From: Pseudophaeomoniella oleicola
Taxonomy: Eukaryota > Ascomycota > Eurotiomycetes > Phaeomoniellales > Phaeomoniellaceae
Reading direction: 5' to 3'
DNA length: 64,000 nucleotides
Assembly: GCA_003868215.1 (NCBI GenBank)
Contig: QWDQ01000013.1
Span: 186,001 to 250,000 of the forward strand
The notes under the pieces are model-generated. The model was not told where the DNA came from, did no database searches, and saw nothing but the letters and a program-made list of their open reading frames with translations. Shown one piece after another: positions 1 through 11,259 of the stretch; positions within the stretch are counted from its first letter, which is position 1, and every line of letters starts with the position of its first letter. The translations under genes and the position numbers were made by a program.

Positions 1-2903
1 ATTTTTATAGATCGCCATCGTCAAGCACAATCACGATTTAATCCTGTCCACCTGCCGTTCCGTACGTGGGCAGTGCAGGTGAGACTCGTACAGATCCGCC
101 TCGCGGCCTTCGAGAACACCTTCGTCATGTTCTTCCCTTGTTGCTTGCTACGTACAATAGGTACCGTCCTGGTGACCTACGTAGTAAAGCTACCTACGCT
201 GCAGCTACGTACAGTACATGCATGCATACATACCAACAAGTAGAGGATGTTCACGTCTTCTACTACGTAGTAATCCTATTTGATGGACTCTCAGCTATCA
301 CTTCGATCGTCGCGTGTGGCACTTTGTTGGATTTGCGCACAGGCGACGGACAATCCTTGTTCTTGCTGATTGCCTGTCCAACCAGCCATCAAACCACCAC
401 GGAAGAGGTTGCTTGTTCATTCGTCGGATCCTCAAATTGTCAATCTCTCGGTTCGATCGCCGTTGACAACGTGGTCCCTTTTCCCTCTTTCCTTTTTCTT
501 TTTCCTTGCCCTTCATCTCAGTGGCCAGTATTCTCGCTTGCTGCACATCGCCTGAGTCGCGCAAATCATGAAGCAGATACCGAGCGTCCGTGCACGACTG
601 CTGCTCAAATGGACCACTTCGGTTGAAACGGAAGAAAAATCATCCTCTTATCTCCCTAAAATCTCCTATACCTGCCTTGTTATAGCTACTGTTACTGTGT
701 TATTGTTGTTGCGGAGATATCTTTCATTCCTTCTACTTCCCGAAACCGTTTGTTTGATAACATGTGGGCTTCGGTACTTGGCGACATTGACTTTGACTGT
801 ATAACGTACTGTCCTATTGCAGATCTCGTTTGGTTGGGGAGATACTGGACGGTAGTTCAGATATCCCTGACTCGTATGGATCCCCATGGTCAGTGCTTCT
901 GGCGTTGTACTTTTCTTCCCGTTCAGAACAGCAAACTCCGCTCGTAACGTTATGTCACCTCCTGTCATATCCAGTACTCCTGTATCAAGTCCGGCATGTA
1001 TCGTCGCAGATACAATGGCGTGAGACTCGTGCGAAAAACACCACGACCAAAAAATATCCGAAACCCGTTTTGCGGTTTGCGGGCCGCACCTTGGGGGAGT
1101 TGGTCAGTGGAGAGACAAGCAAGCGAGCATCAATGTGGATAAATTTTTTCTATTACTGTCTCACGAGCCTTTTGAATCCATACTGATATCAAAGAAAAGG
1201 ATGAGACGACTCGGATGCTACTGCTGTCTGTCTGTCTGTATGTCTTTCAGTCTGGAGATCTTGTACCTTGATGCAACATCCGTTTGCACACCACCACCAA
1301 GCCCGCGCCGTTGATCTTTGTTATATTACACCCCCGCAATCCTGGACAGTGCATGTCGGTAGGATACATCTTCCGTCAGTGTAAATACAGTACAGTCCTT
1401 CTGCGACACATCAGAAAGCGAAAACCCCATCCTTTTCTTTACGCCTCATCAACTGACTGGCAGTAACAATGTAATTACCTCCATGGACCTGGGCTCGAAC
1501 GCCTATGACAAGGGAAAGTTTTTTTCTTCTTTTTTTTGGTTCGAATCATCACTCTTGCATGTCGGGTCACCCAACAACCAGCAGGCAGCCCTTTTCCAAT
1601 CGCAATTCACCCAGCTCATGACTCGGCATGAAATGTTCGACCACCGCCCCGAACAAAGCTTCTCCGAGATGTATCCTCAAAGTATATATGCGTCGTTGTT
1701 AAACACTTCGGAAGCCTACGTCTAATACCTCCCCATCCTCTACATATCTAATCCGTATGAAAACACCCCCCCCCTTCCCCTGACCAAAAGATACCACATC
1801 AACAGCACAGAATGTATGGTTTGTAGTTAGGTAAGGGAAGGGAAGGTCATGTGTAAACCCTATGACGATATTTTCCCATCCATACATCCATCCATCCCTC
1901 CAAACCAAGACTTATAATAAGTATCCTACTACGTAAAAGACCGTAAAGGAAAAAGGAAATATAGACAAGAAAAACCCAACCCAAAGCCTACCTGAGATAA
2001 TTATCTATTACTTCCGAGATATTATTCTACAAAATACAAAACGCTAATCAATCATACCTGCCTGCCTGCCTTTGTTTCTCTCCATCCCTATCTATCTCGA
2101 TTTTTTCTTCATGATATCCAGAAGAGATGGGAAGGAGAAGGAGAAGGACAAACGGGGGTTTATCGAAAGAGACAGGTCTTTTTGTTACATGCAAGAGAAC
2201 AGGTAGTTACCATGTTTGTTGTTCTCGTCATCTCTTCGATGGACTATCAGAGATGTGCAATGACACGAAAGGAGGTATGGAAACTAAGTCAAGAGACCTA
2301 CGACAGCATCATAACAAGAAGAGAAAGTGCCTTGCTTTTGATCATTGGTTTCATTTTTTTTGGGTTCAATCTACTGACCCGACCGAGCAGAGCAGCCTAA
2401 CATCTATTCTCCTCTGCAAAGGCAAGCTGACGAAACAGTACAAGCCACAATCAACCCGTTCGATATATCGACACATTCCTGTTCTGCACCTTCATCATGC
2501 CTGAAATCACACTCTTCCGTCTTTGTGTTATTCGCTTTGACTGACATCCCCATTATCTGTGAGCCCTCAAGTCAGTCGAGCGGCTCGTATCGAATACGCG
2601 TAGCTTGAAACAGCAAGAAAGGGTTGATCGGCTGACTAGATTCGCCACATCTCGATACATGGTGTAAGGCGCAAAATGGGTCGACTGGTTCTTTTGGTCA
2701 AGTTCGGCAGTGTCTGTTACATTCGGCCGTCGAACTGTCAGTGGTATTGCGCCTATGCGATAGATAATACTCTCATTAGTTCATAAGTCATATGCTCCCC
2801 AGCCATCGAGTTCATCCCGCCTGAACTCGGTTGTACTGGGTTCAGCCCTGGTATTGTCCGCAGGATGCTGTATAGAGAACTCCGTTCTCAATTCTTCGTC
2901 GAG
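1..2903. other. Long stretch without a recognisable gene
   Basis: No reading frame here looks like a known protein. The longest frame (66-626, +) is low-complexity and has no domain. A pyrimidine-rich tract (about 478-512) followed by an ATG at 568 resembles a fungal promoter/leader, but the 78-codon frame after it is only vaguely hydrophobic. Short tandem repeats occur: TGTC units near 1224-1240, CATC units near 1876-1896 and TGCC units near 2059-2070. Several TACGTA palindromes lie in the first 300 bases. The right end (about 2600-2903) is probably the 3' untranslated region of the exportin gene. The left part could be control DNA of a gene outside the window. Confidence 0.5.
261..272. repeat. 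Perfect 12-bp palindrome TACTACGTAGTA, copy 1
   Basis: The 12 bases read the same on both strands. The same 12-mer recurs at 29467 and 34923, always between genes, with shorter or one-base variants elsewhere. The neighbouring bases 149-211 hold three further TACGTA cores. No function is known to me. Confidence 0.7.
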
Positions 2904-5900
2904 TCACAATTCATCATCTTGGTCAAGATCTGCCGGCTTGATGAGACCACCAACTTTCATCGCTCGTTCACGTTCCGCCGCTTGAGCACTGATTTTCTCT
3001 TGTTCTCGGTCATCAGCAAAAAGGTACGCGTTGTCGGCATCATTACCAAATTCCTTCAGCGAGACAAGGAAGTCACGAAGATGGGTCTTGAAACGGTTGA
3101 AGTCGTCGTTGAGCGTAAATAGACCGCTGACAAAGTGGGCAATCTGAGCGTCCTGCAAGTTGGGGAAAGCTTGTCGTAGCAGTGTTGCTGTGTATTCCTG
3201 AACGAATTGTTTGTTGGATGTACCAGGCGCGGCCTGTTCCGGTGTGTACAGAGGGTCTGATATCTTCCCAGATTCGACGAGGAAGAACATTCGTGACAAC
3301 AGGAGAGCTTGCGATTTGAAACCTTTGAACCGTAAGTACATGAGCAACAACAAATGCAGACAGTAGACTTACCAGCTTTGTGGTCCGTGTCAGTGAGAAC
3401 GAAAAGGACGTCCTGGAGAATAGAGATGAAGAACTGTCGGAAGAAGATGCTTGATGTTTGGGGATCAACTTCAGCCATATTGTTGATCAATTCGAGACAC
3501 ATTGTAAGGCCAGTGCCTTCAACTTCACGGTTGTCATGCTTGCTGGCCCACATGCAGGAATCGATAATCAGCTTGAACTGCCGTCCGTCGAGTTTCAACA
3601 AGGCAGGGAAGCAGTAGAGATTGATAGCTTGGAGTAACTTGAAGAAACCAACTCGTTGGTCGGGATACTCGTGGAAATCTTTGTTTATCATGTCCAATGT
3701 ACATTCGAAAACACTGTCCATAATAGCTGGTACTTTGTCTTCCATCATGTTCTGCAAGAGATATATTAGCATCGTTTCTGGAGGTCATCTTGGAAAGCTG
3801 ACCAGAAATCTGGATCTTTTGGGGGTCCAACGTACATGAAGTTTGTGGATGATGGTTGTCATGACGTTCAAAACTTCTGCTTCACGTGCATCTGGAACAT
3901 TACGAGCATAATCCAGAAGAACGGCATCCAATAAAGGAGGCACCATGTTGTCGTTCACCATCGGGAGATCATCTGCCTTCTGTACGTAGATATCAATGAG
4001 CTTCAAGATTTCTTTCTTGATAGTCCGCAAGCCGCGAACTTTGGGCATCTTCGTGGCAACATTTCCTGTCACTGTTAGAATTTTCCATGAGAGCTCGCTC
4101 GCAAAACAGGCTTACCTTCTTTGGCAACGGCGTCCGAAATCAACTGACTAGAAGCTCGGTACATATTAAGCATATCATGGTAAATGCGGCCGATCTGCGA
4201 ATAGAAGTAGCTACCGATCGAAGAGCACGCCGCGACGTTGGTCTTCATGATGTTACCAATGACCTTGATGGTATCACCGTCTTGCAAGATGGACGGGTCC
4301 ATATTTGCCTGACGTATGATCTCATCCCATGCCGAGTTCGGAATCTGCATCAGATTGCGGATGAGCTGTTCCTGGACACTCTTCTGGCCCTGGGCAGATA
4401 TCATGTAACCGCAAGCTTCGTAGAATGTATGGACTTGTTGTGGTGTAAGATCTTGGGTGATCTTTCGCATGCTGCGGATGATTTCATCGATGAACGGCTC
4501 TGTCTCTCCTGGTTGCAATGCAACAAAATGACGCTTGCATTTGTTGGCGATCTTGATGAAAGTATCGCAGGCCATATCTTGCACGCCCTCGTGGGTTTCG
4601 TGCATAAATTCGAATAGCTTGTTGACCACCGTCTTCAAAAACTTCCAGTGAGCCTTGAGGAAACGAGGATACTGGCCGACGATATACATGATATTACTAG
4701 CCACAACGGCCTTGTTATCCTTACCTCTCTTCATTTCAGTCAAGCCCAGGAGATCTTTGATGACTGTAACCAAGAATCGTTTCTCGGTCTCTTCGTTCAT
4801 GGCCCCGGAGATTGAACCAATTGCCCAACAGAGAGTATTGCAGTTATTCCATGACCATTCTGTGCCATCGACTTGGCGTTGCAGCTTCTCCGCCATGATA
4901 GCTTCCGTATCCACCACGTCCAAATGGGTCAAATAGACGAGACACTCGCGAGTAGTCTTGTACAACTGAATTGTGTCGCTCTCCTTGACAAACTCGCGAA
5001 CAATTTCGCCTTCTTCGTTCTCAACGATCAGCACCTCCTCCGGCCTGACCATCTTTTCAATCATGACGGTCCGTAAGTTGCTGAGAACATCCGTATACTT
5101 GTGTTTTCGAAGGGGATAATTCGCAAGTGTGCTGGGGTTGGGTGCACCGCCATTTGAGAGACCGCTAATGCCCATGCTGACAAGAGGGTTGATGTCTGTT
5201 ATCGGGAGCTGTTGCATTTCCTCGTACAGCTCTTGCACTAGCTTTGTCCAATATTCTAGGCAGATCTTGAAGATCTCTCGGTCATCAATCTGACTGATCC
5301 GGATGAGGTAGAAATGGCCATGTGTGAGATAGTCTTGGTTCGGCAATTTCTCAATAATGTTGAGATGTGCAGTGAAGAAGTTACACAGGAACAACGCAAG
5401 GTTGAGGACGTACTCCTGGTCTTGCGCATTACTCTGGCCATAAATTGCCCTGAGGTCCACAGTCAGGGGGATGATCTTGGCGACGCTTGTTAGAGTCTCG
5501 GTAAACATCTGTACCAGTTTCTCATCGAATTGGAATTGCTGGTTCACTTGAAGACCTCCTATTTCAGTAAGGCACTTAAGCGTGACGTTGCGGAAGTCCG
5601 GTATATCCAAAAATCTCCCAATCAGCGTGTCGATAAGGTTGGTCTCAAATATGAATCCCAAAGGGATCCAATTGAGGAATCGGAGCAGTGTCTCTAACGT
5701 TGCCTTAATCAGCGAGGCCTGATTTGCAGTCAAGAGCACCTCCGAGCAGAGCTGGTAGATCGAAGAGAACTCATTGCACATCGTATTCTTTAAATCTTTC
5801 GCCTTTGTTGACGTCATTTGATCCTGTGAGAAATCGAACACGTCTTCCGATAGGAGTCGCAGGATAGCCATGTTGTTCTCGCAAACCGACAAACTGGTAT

Positions 5901-6514
5901 GGCATGACGAGATGATCTCGTTGATAAAAGTTGGCCAGTTTCGAGGCCATTCTTGCTTCAGTATGGAGACGAGAACTTGGTTGAGCTTGTTGATGTACGT
6001 GCGGTTGGCTTTCAAAGACTCTTCAGTTTTGGATGCTTCAAGGATAAGGCTGACGACGAAATTCCGAATGCCTAGAAGTTATCAGCATGTGCTTTAGAGA
6101 CGGAAAACTTCTGCGCTGCCTACCTTGGCATTGATCGCGAGGGAGAACTTTCCATCTTGTTCCAATAACGTCGTCGAGAACCTGCAAGCCAAGGACTGGA
6201 CACTGTTAGCTTTTCATTCAAGGCTGACGATACAATAGCTGACGTACATTTTGTAGGTACATATGTTGCCTCCTGTAGTATCTTGTCTACCATTAACCAA
6301 GCATCTGGGTTGGATTTAAACTAAAGACGGTCAGTCGCAGTAATCGATGGCGCTTTGGGAGCAACGTACCTCTGTGAGCTTTTGCTGTGCAGCCTTTTGC
6401 TGTGAATGGTGTCAGCGTCCACAGGGTTCACAATAGCAAGCGCCTTACCGTTTCGCCCTTGCCCTCATGAAAAGCGCGGACAGTTGCGTCCAGCTCTTCA
6501 ATTGAGACTGACAT
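2904..6514 (-). CDS. crm1: Exportin-1 (CRM1), nuclear export receptor
   Basis: Encodes a karyopherin that carries leucine-rich NES cargoes out of the nucleus with Ran-GTP. Eight exons splice to 1076 residues, the usual CRM1 length: 6514-6449, 6399-6370, 6320-6248, 6195-6124, 6071-4116, 4071-3836, 3751-3373 and 3322-2904. The first four exons are small (30-73 nt) and the fifth carries most of the HEAT repeats. Recognition rests on near-identity to CRM1 in the NES-groove region ([20 protein letters not shown], then [20 protein letters not shown]) and in the CRM1 C-terminal domain ([26 protein letters not shown]). The start gives [12 protein letters not shown], a typical fungal N-terminus. The residue matching the leptomycin-modified cysteine of human CRM1 is Thr525 (codon 4740-4738). 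Transcribed toward the empty left end and downstream of metR on the same strand. Confidence 0.97.
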
Positions 6515-7346
6515 GGCTAGAAGCCCAGTGGACAGACCGGCCTATGCTGTTGGGGACTATTGGGATACGATTTGAGCACCAGTAAAACGCTTTGAACGCA
6601 GAAATTTGATACTGATGCAAACACAGATCTTCGATTTTGACGCGGGGAAAAAGCTGGCGGGGCGTCGCGAATAGGTGAAACGGCGAGTTGACTAATTGCT
6701 ATGGCTCTGCAAGTAGCTCCTGTCAGGATATAAAGACCGTTGATAGAATCCTGGATCAAAATGGAGTCGTTGGTGGTTGATGGAGTGGCTAAGATTCTAT
6801 TGTTGACAAGGCAAGCTCGGACGGTTGTGTAATCCTCCAGGCAGCTCAAGGCGCGGTGCGGGCGGTGATGCTTCAGGCTCCACCTCATGTGACAAGCCAC
6901 ACAGTGAAAGGACGCGTTGTGAAAAGACTCAATGAAATGACCCCCATTCACAGATCCGATGTACCCGGGATTCACCATTAACGTCAAATCAGATTCCTCA
7001 ATGGTCGGTCATGAAGCAAAGAAGTCCTTTATGCTTATGAACGGGGTTATCTACTAGCAGTAAGTGATCCATCATGGCAGCAACTGAGATGTCCGTCACC
7101 GCTTATCTATATACATGCTGTGTTGCATGATAATCATCGTCATCATGTCTGTCATGCACGCAAATCTAGCAGTCAAACACCTTCCATTCACATGTTCCAG
7201 GAATCTCCCTAGGAGAGAAAGAGAGATTCGCAGCCTAATTTGAATATATGTAGAGATATTCCAAACTAATCTGCATAACTGTCAAATATATACTAAATAT
7301 CACAGATGTTCATATGTATCGTTTTCTTTCGGTTTTTATGTGATCT
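6515..7346. other. Intergenic: CRM1 promoter side and metR 3' side
   Basis: About 830 bases between two minus-strand genes. A 156-codon frame on the minus strand (6517-6987) ends three bases before the CRM1 start; it has no recognisable domain and I read it as CRM1 promoter/leader. The AT-rich part near 7240-7346 suits the metR 3' untranslated region. Confidence 0.5.
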
Positions 7347-8165
7347 TCATTTCGTGCCAACACCATCCTTGTGCTCGGAACCTCTTGAATCACACTCTTC
7401 GCTCTCGCGGCGATACTTCTGATAGAGCTCAGCAATATCCTTCTCTGTCTGAGTACCGCTCTTCTCAGTAATCAGATTCTTCAACCATTTGTTTTCAATT
7501 TCAAGCTGGTCGACCTTTGCCTGCAGTTGTTGGTTCTTGTCATTGACCTCCTTCACAGTACGTTCAAGTGCCTGTTCACGCTGCTTCTTCTTAACACGGA
7601 ATCGGGCACTGGCTGCCGTATTCCGTCGACGCTTGTCCTCTTCGGCCGCCACTCGAGTGGGCTCGTCAGGCGATGGTTGAGCAATGTCCACTTCCAACTT
7701 TCGTTTCGTACCAGCGTTGGCCGTGGTTGAATTAGGAGACATGGATGAAATGGAAGGAGATACCACATTAGGTGGCTGTGCATAGACCGATTGTTGTGGG
7801 GGCTGCATCGGTCCTGCAAAGCTGGAGAGGTAGTGATTTGGTTCGCCTTCAATTGAGCGTCAGCGCTGCGATCAGCAAATCAAGCATAACCACCTACCAA
7901 GCAATTCTTCATACTTCAAATCGGTAGCAGGGTCCATATTGTGATGTCCTTCCCCATTGAGGTCGAAATTGATATGTTGGTTGTCGCCCATTGCTCCATG
8001 CGTATCGAAGTCGGTGAAGTCAGCATTGGTGAACATGGCGAGCTCTTGGTCGAGATTCAGACCATCACCAGTCAGGAGATCCTGATTGTTGTATGGCTGG
8101 ATAGTATTGAGGTCGTTCAAGTACTGGGAGAAGTTGGGTCCTGTGCGCCCACTATACGCCGACAT
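7347..8165 (-). CDS. metR: bZIP transcription factor, sulfur regulator Cys-3/MetR type
   Basis: A 244-residue leucine-zipper activator of the family that switches on sulfur-assimilation and methionine genes under sulfur limitation (cys-3 in Neurospora, metR in Aspergillus). Two exons, 8165-7898 and 7813-7347, with an 84-nt intron. The basic region at residues 151-168 (RRRNTAASARFRVKKKQR) is the Cys-3/MetR signature, and the zipper runs to about residue 205 (ENKWLKNLITEKSG). The N-terminal half is acidic and Asn/Gln-rich, as expected of an activation region. The chosen start gives MSAYSGRTGPNFSQYLNDL; an upstream in-frame extension is possible but lies in leader-like sequence. Short upstream frames precede the start. 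In this family activity is controlled by an SCF ubiquitin ligase, which the sequence here cannot show. Confidence 0.93.
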
Positions 8166-9717
8166 CTTGATGGATGTACAACAACGATATCTCGTTGTCT
8201 TTTTCGGACCCTTTATTGATGGCTGAGACGGCGATGCCAATTGTGGTTTATCTGCCGATTAAGGCTGTTTGAGTTCCCCAAGTCGTAGGCGTCATAAATG
8301 ACGCATCCACTGATGAAGACCTTATCCTTTATTTGCTGGCACCGCAGCGCGATCTCTATCAACAGAGATGTGTTGAGTTGCTGTGATAGAGGCGCTCACC
8401 TAGGTTGTCTCAATGAGAAGGTAAGAAGATGGGGATTTGATTGATAATGAGATCGGAGAGGCTTCGAGTGCGATGTCGTGATCGAATAGGTGCAGAGTGG
8501 CTTGATTTAGTGCGTCAAACCAGGCAAAAAGAAGGTAAGTTGCATGGGTGGAGGAACGTGGATGGTTGATTGGGAATTTGGCCTGAGAGTCGCTTGGTGA
8601 GAGGGGAGGAGGGTGAGAGGGGCAAAGAGACGAGGAGATTCACAGTGGGAGACACTGATGGAGAAAGAGTCATCGCCGGTCGATGGGTAATTATTCTGTT
8701 TTGGAGAAGGATTACTACATAGTAGAGCCGAGACGAATGATGATTGGCCAAAATGAAGAAAGGAAAGACGGACTTGGGCCAACCAACGCAAACTTACTGC
8801 AGAACTGGATTAGTCAATGGCCAAGAAAGAAGCAATTAAAATGACTCCTCTCACCCTCTCTCTCTCTGCCGTGTCTTTTTAATAACCCACCGGTATCCTC
8901 CGAGCAACCCAGTCCAGGCAACTTTTTCCCTTGGAGCTCATTGAATCCCGTTCCACCCGATAGCAAGGCAAGCAAGGTGCGACTACTTACTATGTAGTAA
9001 ATCAATATGTTGCCGCTCATCTCTGCCGAATGAAGTTCTACTGCGTACTACGTACTACATGCCTAGGATGGGAGTTGCATGATATCGTAGAGACTGCCGT
9101 ACTCCCCACAGCCTGATTCACTACGATAATTTGCCAATGCGTTCAGCTTATGCGTAGGAGATGTAACAAATGAAAATGATGCCTCTACGAACAAGGCATG
9201 AACTACACGTGGCAGATGATATCTCAATACACACCTTACTATAGCAATCCCTATTCTACGTCTGGAAGGGATCTCACCTGGTATTGCTGTATCCGAGAAG
9301 GATCTCCTGGTCCGAAATCAAAAAGCGGTGTAGAAGGGTGTTTCTGCCGTTGATGACACTAAGCAAGTCTGGAGGGTTCATGCACGTGACTATTGTTTAC
9401 ATCGAGGATATAGCGGCCAATCATCGTAGGCCGCCGGGCATAATTACGACCTCGGCATCAACAAAGTACAAGGTGAAGAGGTCGAAGATATATCTGTACA
9501 GCCTCACATCCCGAATTCTATCTTTGATAGAGGAGGTCAACGATTTTGTCTTCTGCCCTGCGCTGTGGTCCCTACGCTTCTCCTCTGATCCACCCTCGAG
9601 TCGAAGGCGCAATATTGCAGCGACAATAGCAGTAACAACCTGAGTCATAGTTGGACATGAGTCGCCTGTCCCAGTCCTTGATTCTAGATTCATAGATCCC
9701 TGTGTGGGCTGTCATCA
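8166..9717. promoter_or_regulatory. Divergent promoter region, metR (-) and CHL4 (+)
   Basis: About 1.55 kb. On the minus strand, 8560-8870 is strongly pyrimidine-rich, typical of a fungal promoter and 5' leader, so metR probably has a long leader. Two short upstream frames lie at 8295-8248 and just above it. Imperfect copies of the TACTACGTAGTA palindrome occur at about 8713-8724, 8988-8999 and 9046-9054. A TGAGTCA site (9643-9649), the consensus for Gcn4/Cpc1-type bZIPs, lies 69 bases before the CHL4 start. No gene was recognised; a 90-codon minus frame (9421-9693) looks random. Confidence 0.5.
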
Positions 9718-11259
9718 ATGGCGCGCAACATCCGGGCGCCGACGACAGCTATCTTACCGGACACTTTGCGGATTCCTTCAACGGCACGCTCATTGATACG
9801 GTGCTTCTCTCGGTTGTCGCGGACCAGCATTATCAGTCTCGCCCTTGAATGGCTCGAGCCGCGGAATCAACCCCTTTGTTCGCCCTACCTGTCAAGCAAT
9901 CGGTCGCCGGACGAGGAAATCGAAGAGGATTATGCATATAAACCATCAGATAGCATCGAGGAATTGCGAGAGATATATCAACGACTACTTGAGGAGAAGA
10001 GTACAAAACGCGATGTCATCGACCGGATCCTTGGGGGAGACTGGAGAAGAGGTATATCTCTCCGACAGCTGGCAATGTTAGACTTCAAATGCTTGGATGA
10101 GAATGAATCATGCTTCAGGTGGACTGCATTGAAGTTGGTGGAACACAGTGTGAAAGAGGGAAAGGAAGTGGAAGAAGAACTGACCAGGAGGAAGAATTCC
10201 AAAGCAGCCTTCCCATCTGTACGAGTTTCGACCTTCATACAGAACATACAGCGTGAAATTGCACCTCTGGTGAAGTCACACTACCATGTTCATCGCCTCC
10301 GACACCACAATTTGACTATCCTTCGCTTATTCGTTTCCGATACTCCCTATTCTAAAGTTCCTTCTTCCACTCAACGGACATTTACCGACCCTGCACGAAC
10401 TATCTTCATCTCCTTCCCAGAGAGTTGCCCATTCATATATGTCTCCGTCTCGGGCACCCAGTTGGATACCACACGTTCTGGAGAAGCGAGACAGAATACA
10501 ATGGCGGACATAGCTTCTTTGAAACGCATGGTACTTGAAGCGGTGCCAAAGGCTCTATCTCGACCTCAACAACGGATAGGATTACAATCAACGTCACTCA
10601 CAGCGAAGTCATTGTCAACCATGACAGTGCTCCGAGGCAACAGCAGGAGCAATGCAGCCAATGGCGCGTTCAGTATTTTTGCAGACGGCGTTGCCGAGAA
10701 TGGTCCTTTGTCAGCTGCCAAACAAGAGCCAATAGGAATGGACCAAAATATCACTATCTCTGCAACAAATTCGCAAGCCATATCGGAACGATCGCAAAAA
10801 CGGTTACGGTCCCCACTTTCCAACCTTGATAGCAATGTCATGCCAGACATAGATATGGATGATGTGGACGGTAGCAAGGGCGCCAAGAAGCGCAAACTTG
10901 ATGCGCAAAAACGTTTTGGAACAACAGGGCAACCCTCGTCCACTATGATCTCGTTGTCGTCGGGGCAGACACCTGCAGCATGTGCCCGACTGGACCGTTT
11001 CGCAATCAAGCTCGCCGAACCTCTCTCTTCTCGTTTGACGGCAGGTTCCAATCAAAACAACGACCATGCAGACGCTGATAAGCCACCACTATCCATTACC
11101 TTTCAAGGATCACACGTATTCGCTGGCATCCGCCTCCTCGTTGAAGGAGGCATTATCGACGCGAAGAGGATGCCCAGCTGGATGACGGGGGAAGATTGCA
11201 TTAGTAGTGGGGTTGTCAAAGCAGGAAAGATTATTGATGGAAAGGGCGGGGGGGCTTGA
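9718..11259 (+). CDS. CHL4: Inner kinetochore protein CHL4 / Mis15 (CENP-N family)
   Basis: A 513-residue intronless gene. CHL4/Mis15 is the fungal CENP-N, part of the constitutive centromere-associated network that binds CENP-A nucleosomes and links to Iml3/CENP-L. The N-terminal block (residues about 15-50, ending LSRTSIISLALEWL) and the C-terminal block (from residue 462, FQGSHVFAGIRLLVEGG, then MPSWMTGE) match the conserved ends of the family. The middle (about 330-420) is Ser/Asn-rich with a basic nuclear-localisation-like patch (GAKKRKLDAQKRF) and is probably disordered. The start is the first ATG of the conserved N-terminus. The gene stands alone between the metR promoter and a 1.9 kb gene-free stretch. 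Confidence 0.88.
   Translation: MARNIRAPTTAILPDTLRIPSTARSLIRCFSRLSRTSIISLALEWLEPRNQPLCSPYLSSNRSPDEEIEEDYAYKPSDSIEELREIYQRLLEEKSTKRDVIDRILGGDWRRGISLRQLAMLDFKCLDENESCFRWTALKLVEHSVKEGKEVEEELTRRKNSKAAFPSVRVSTFIQNIQREIAPLVKSHYHVHRLRHHNLTILRLFVSDTPYSKVPSSTQRTFTDPARTIFISFPESCPFIYVSVSGTQLDTTRSGEARQNTMADIASLKRMVLEAVPKALSRPQQRIGLQSTSLTAKSLSTMTVLRGNSRSNAANGAFSIFADGVAENGPLSAAKQEPIGMDQNITISATNSQAISERSQKRLRSPLSNLDSNVMPDIDMDDVDGSKGAKKRKLDAQKRFGTTGQPSSTMISLSSGQTPAACARLDRFAIKLAEPLSSRLTAGSNQNNDHADADKPPLSITFQGSHVFAGIRLLVEGGIIDAKRMPSWMTGEDCISSGVVKAGKIIDGKGGGA

Noticed and set aside
66-626. 186-codon plus-strand frame at the left end
   Set aside because: Low-complexity translation, no domain, no codon-bias signal and no splice partner; probably control or untranslated DNA.
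1538-1550. B-box-like GGTTCGAATCA
   Set aside because: No A box upstream and no cloverleaf.
4087-4617. 176-codon plus-strand frame opposite CRM1
   Set aside because: Antisense shadow of the main CRM1 exon, which is certain.
6517-6987. 156-codon minus-strand frame immediately upstream of CRM1
   Set aside because: Ends three bases before the CRM1 ATG and has no recognisable protein features; it covers the promoter/leader.
9421-9693. 90-codon minus frame between metR and CHL4
   Set aside because: Looks random, lies in the CHL4 promoter and has no domain.
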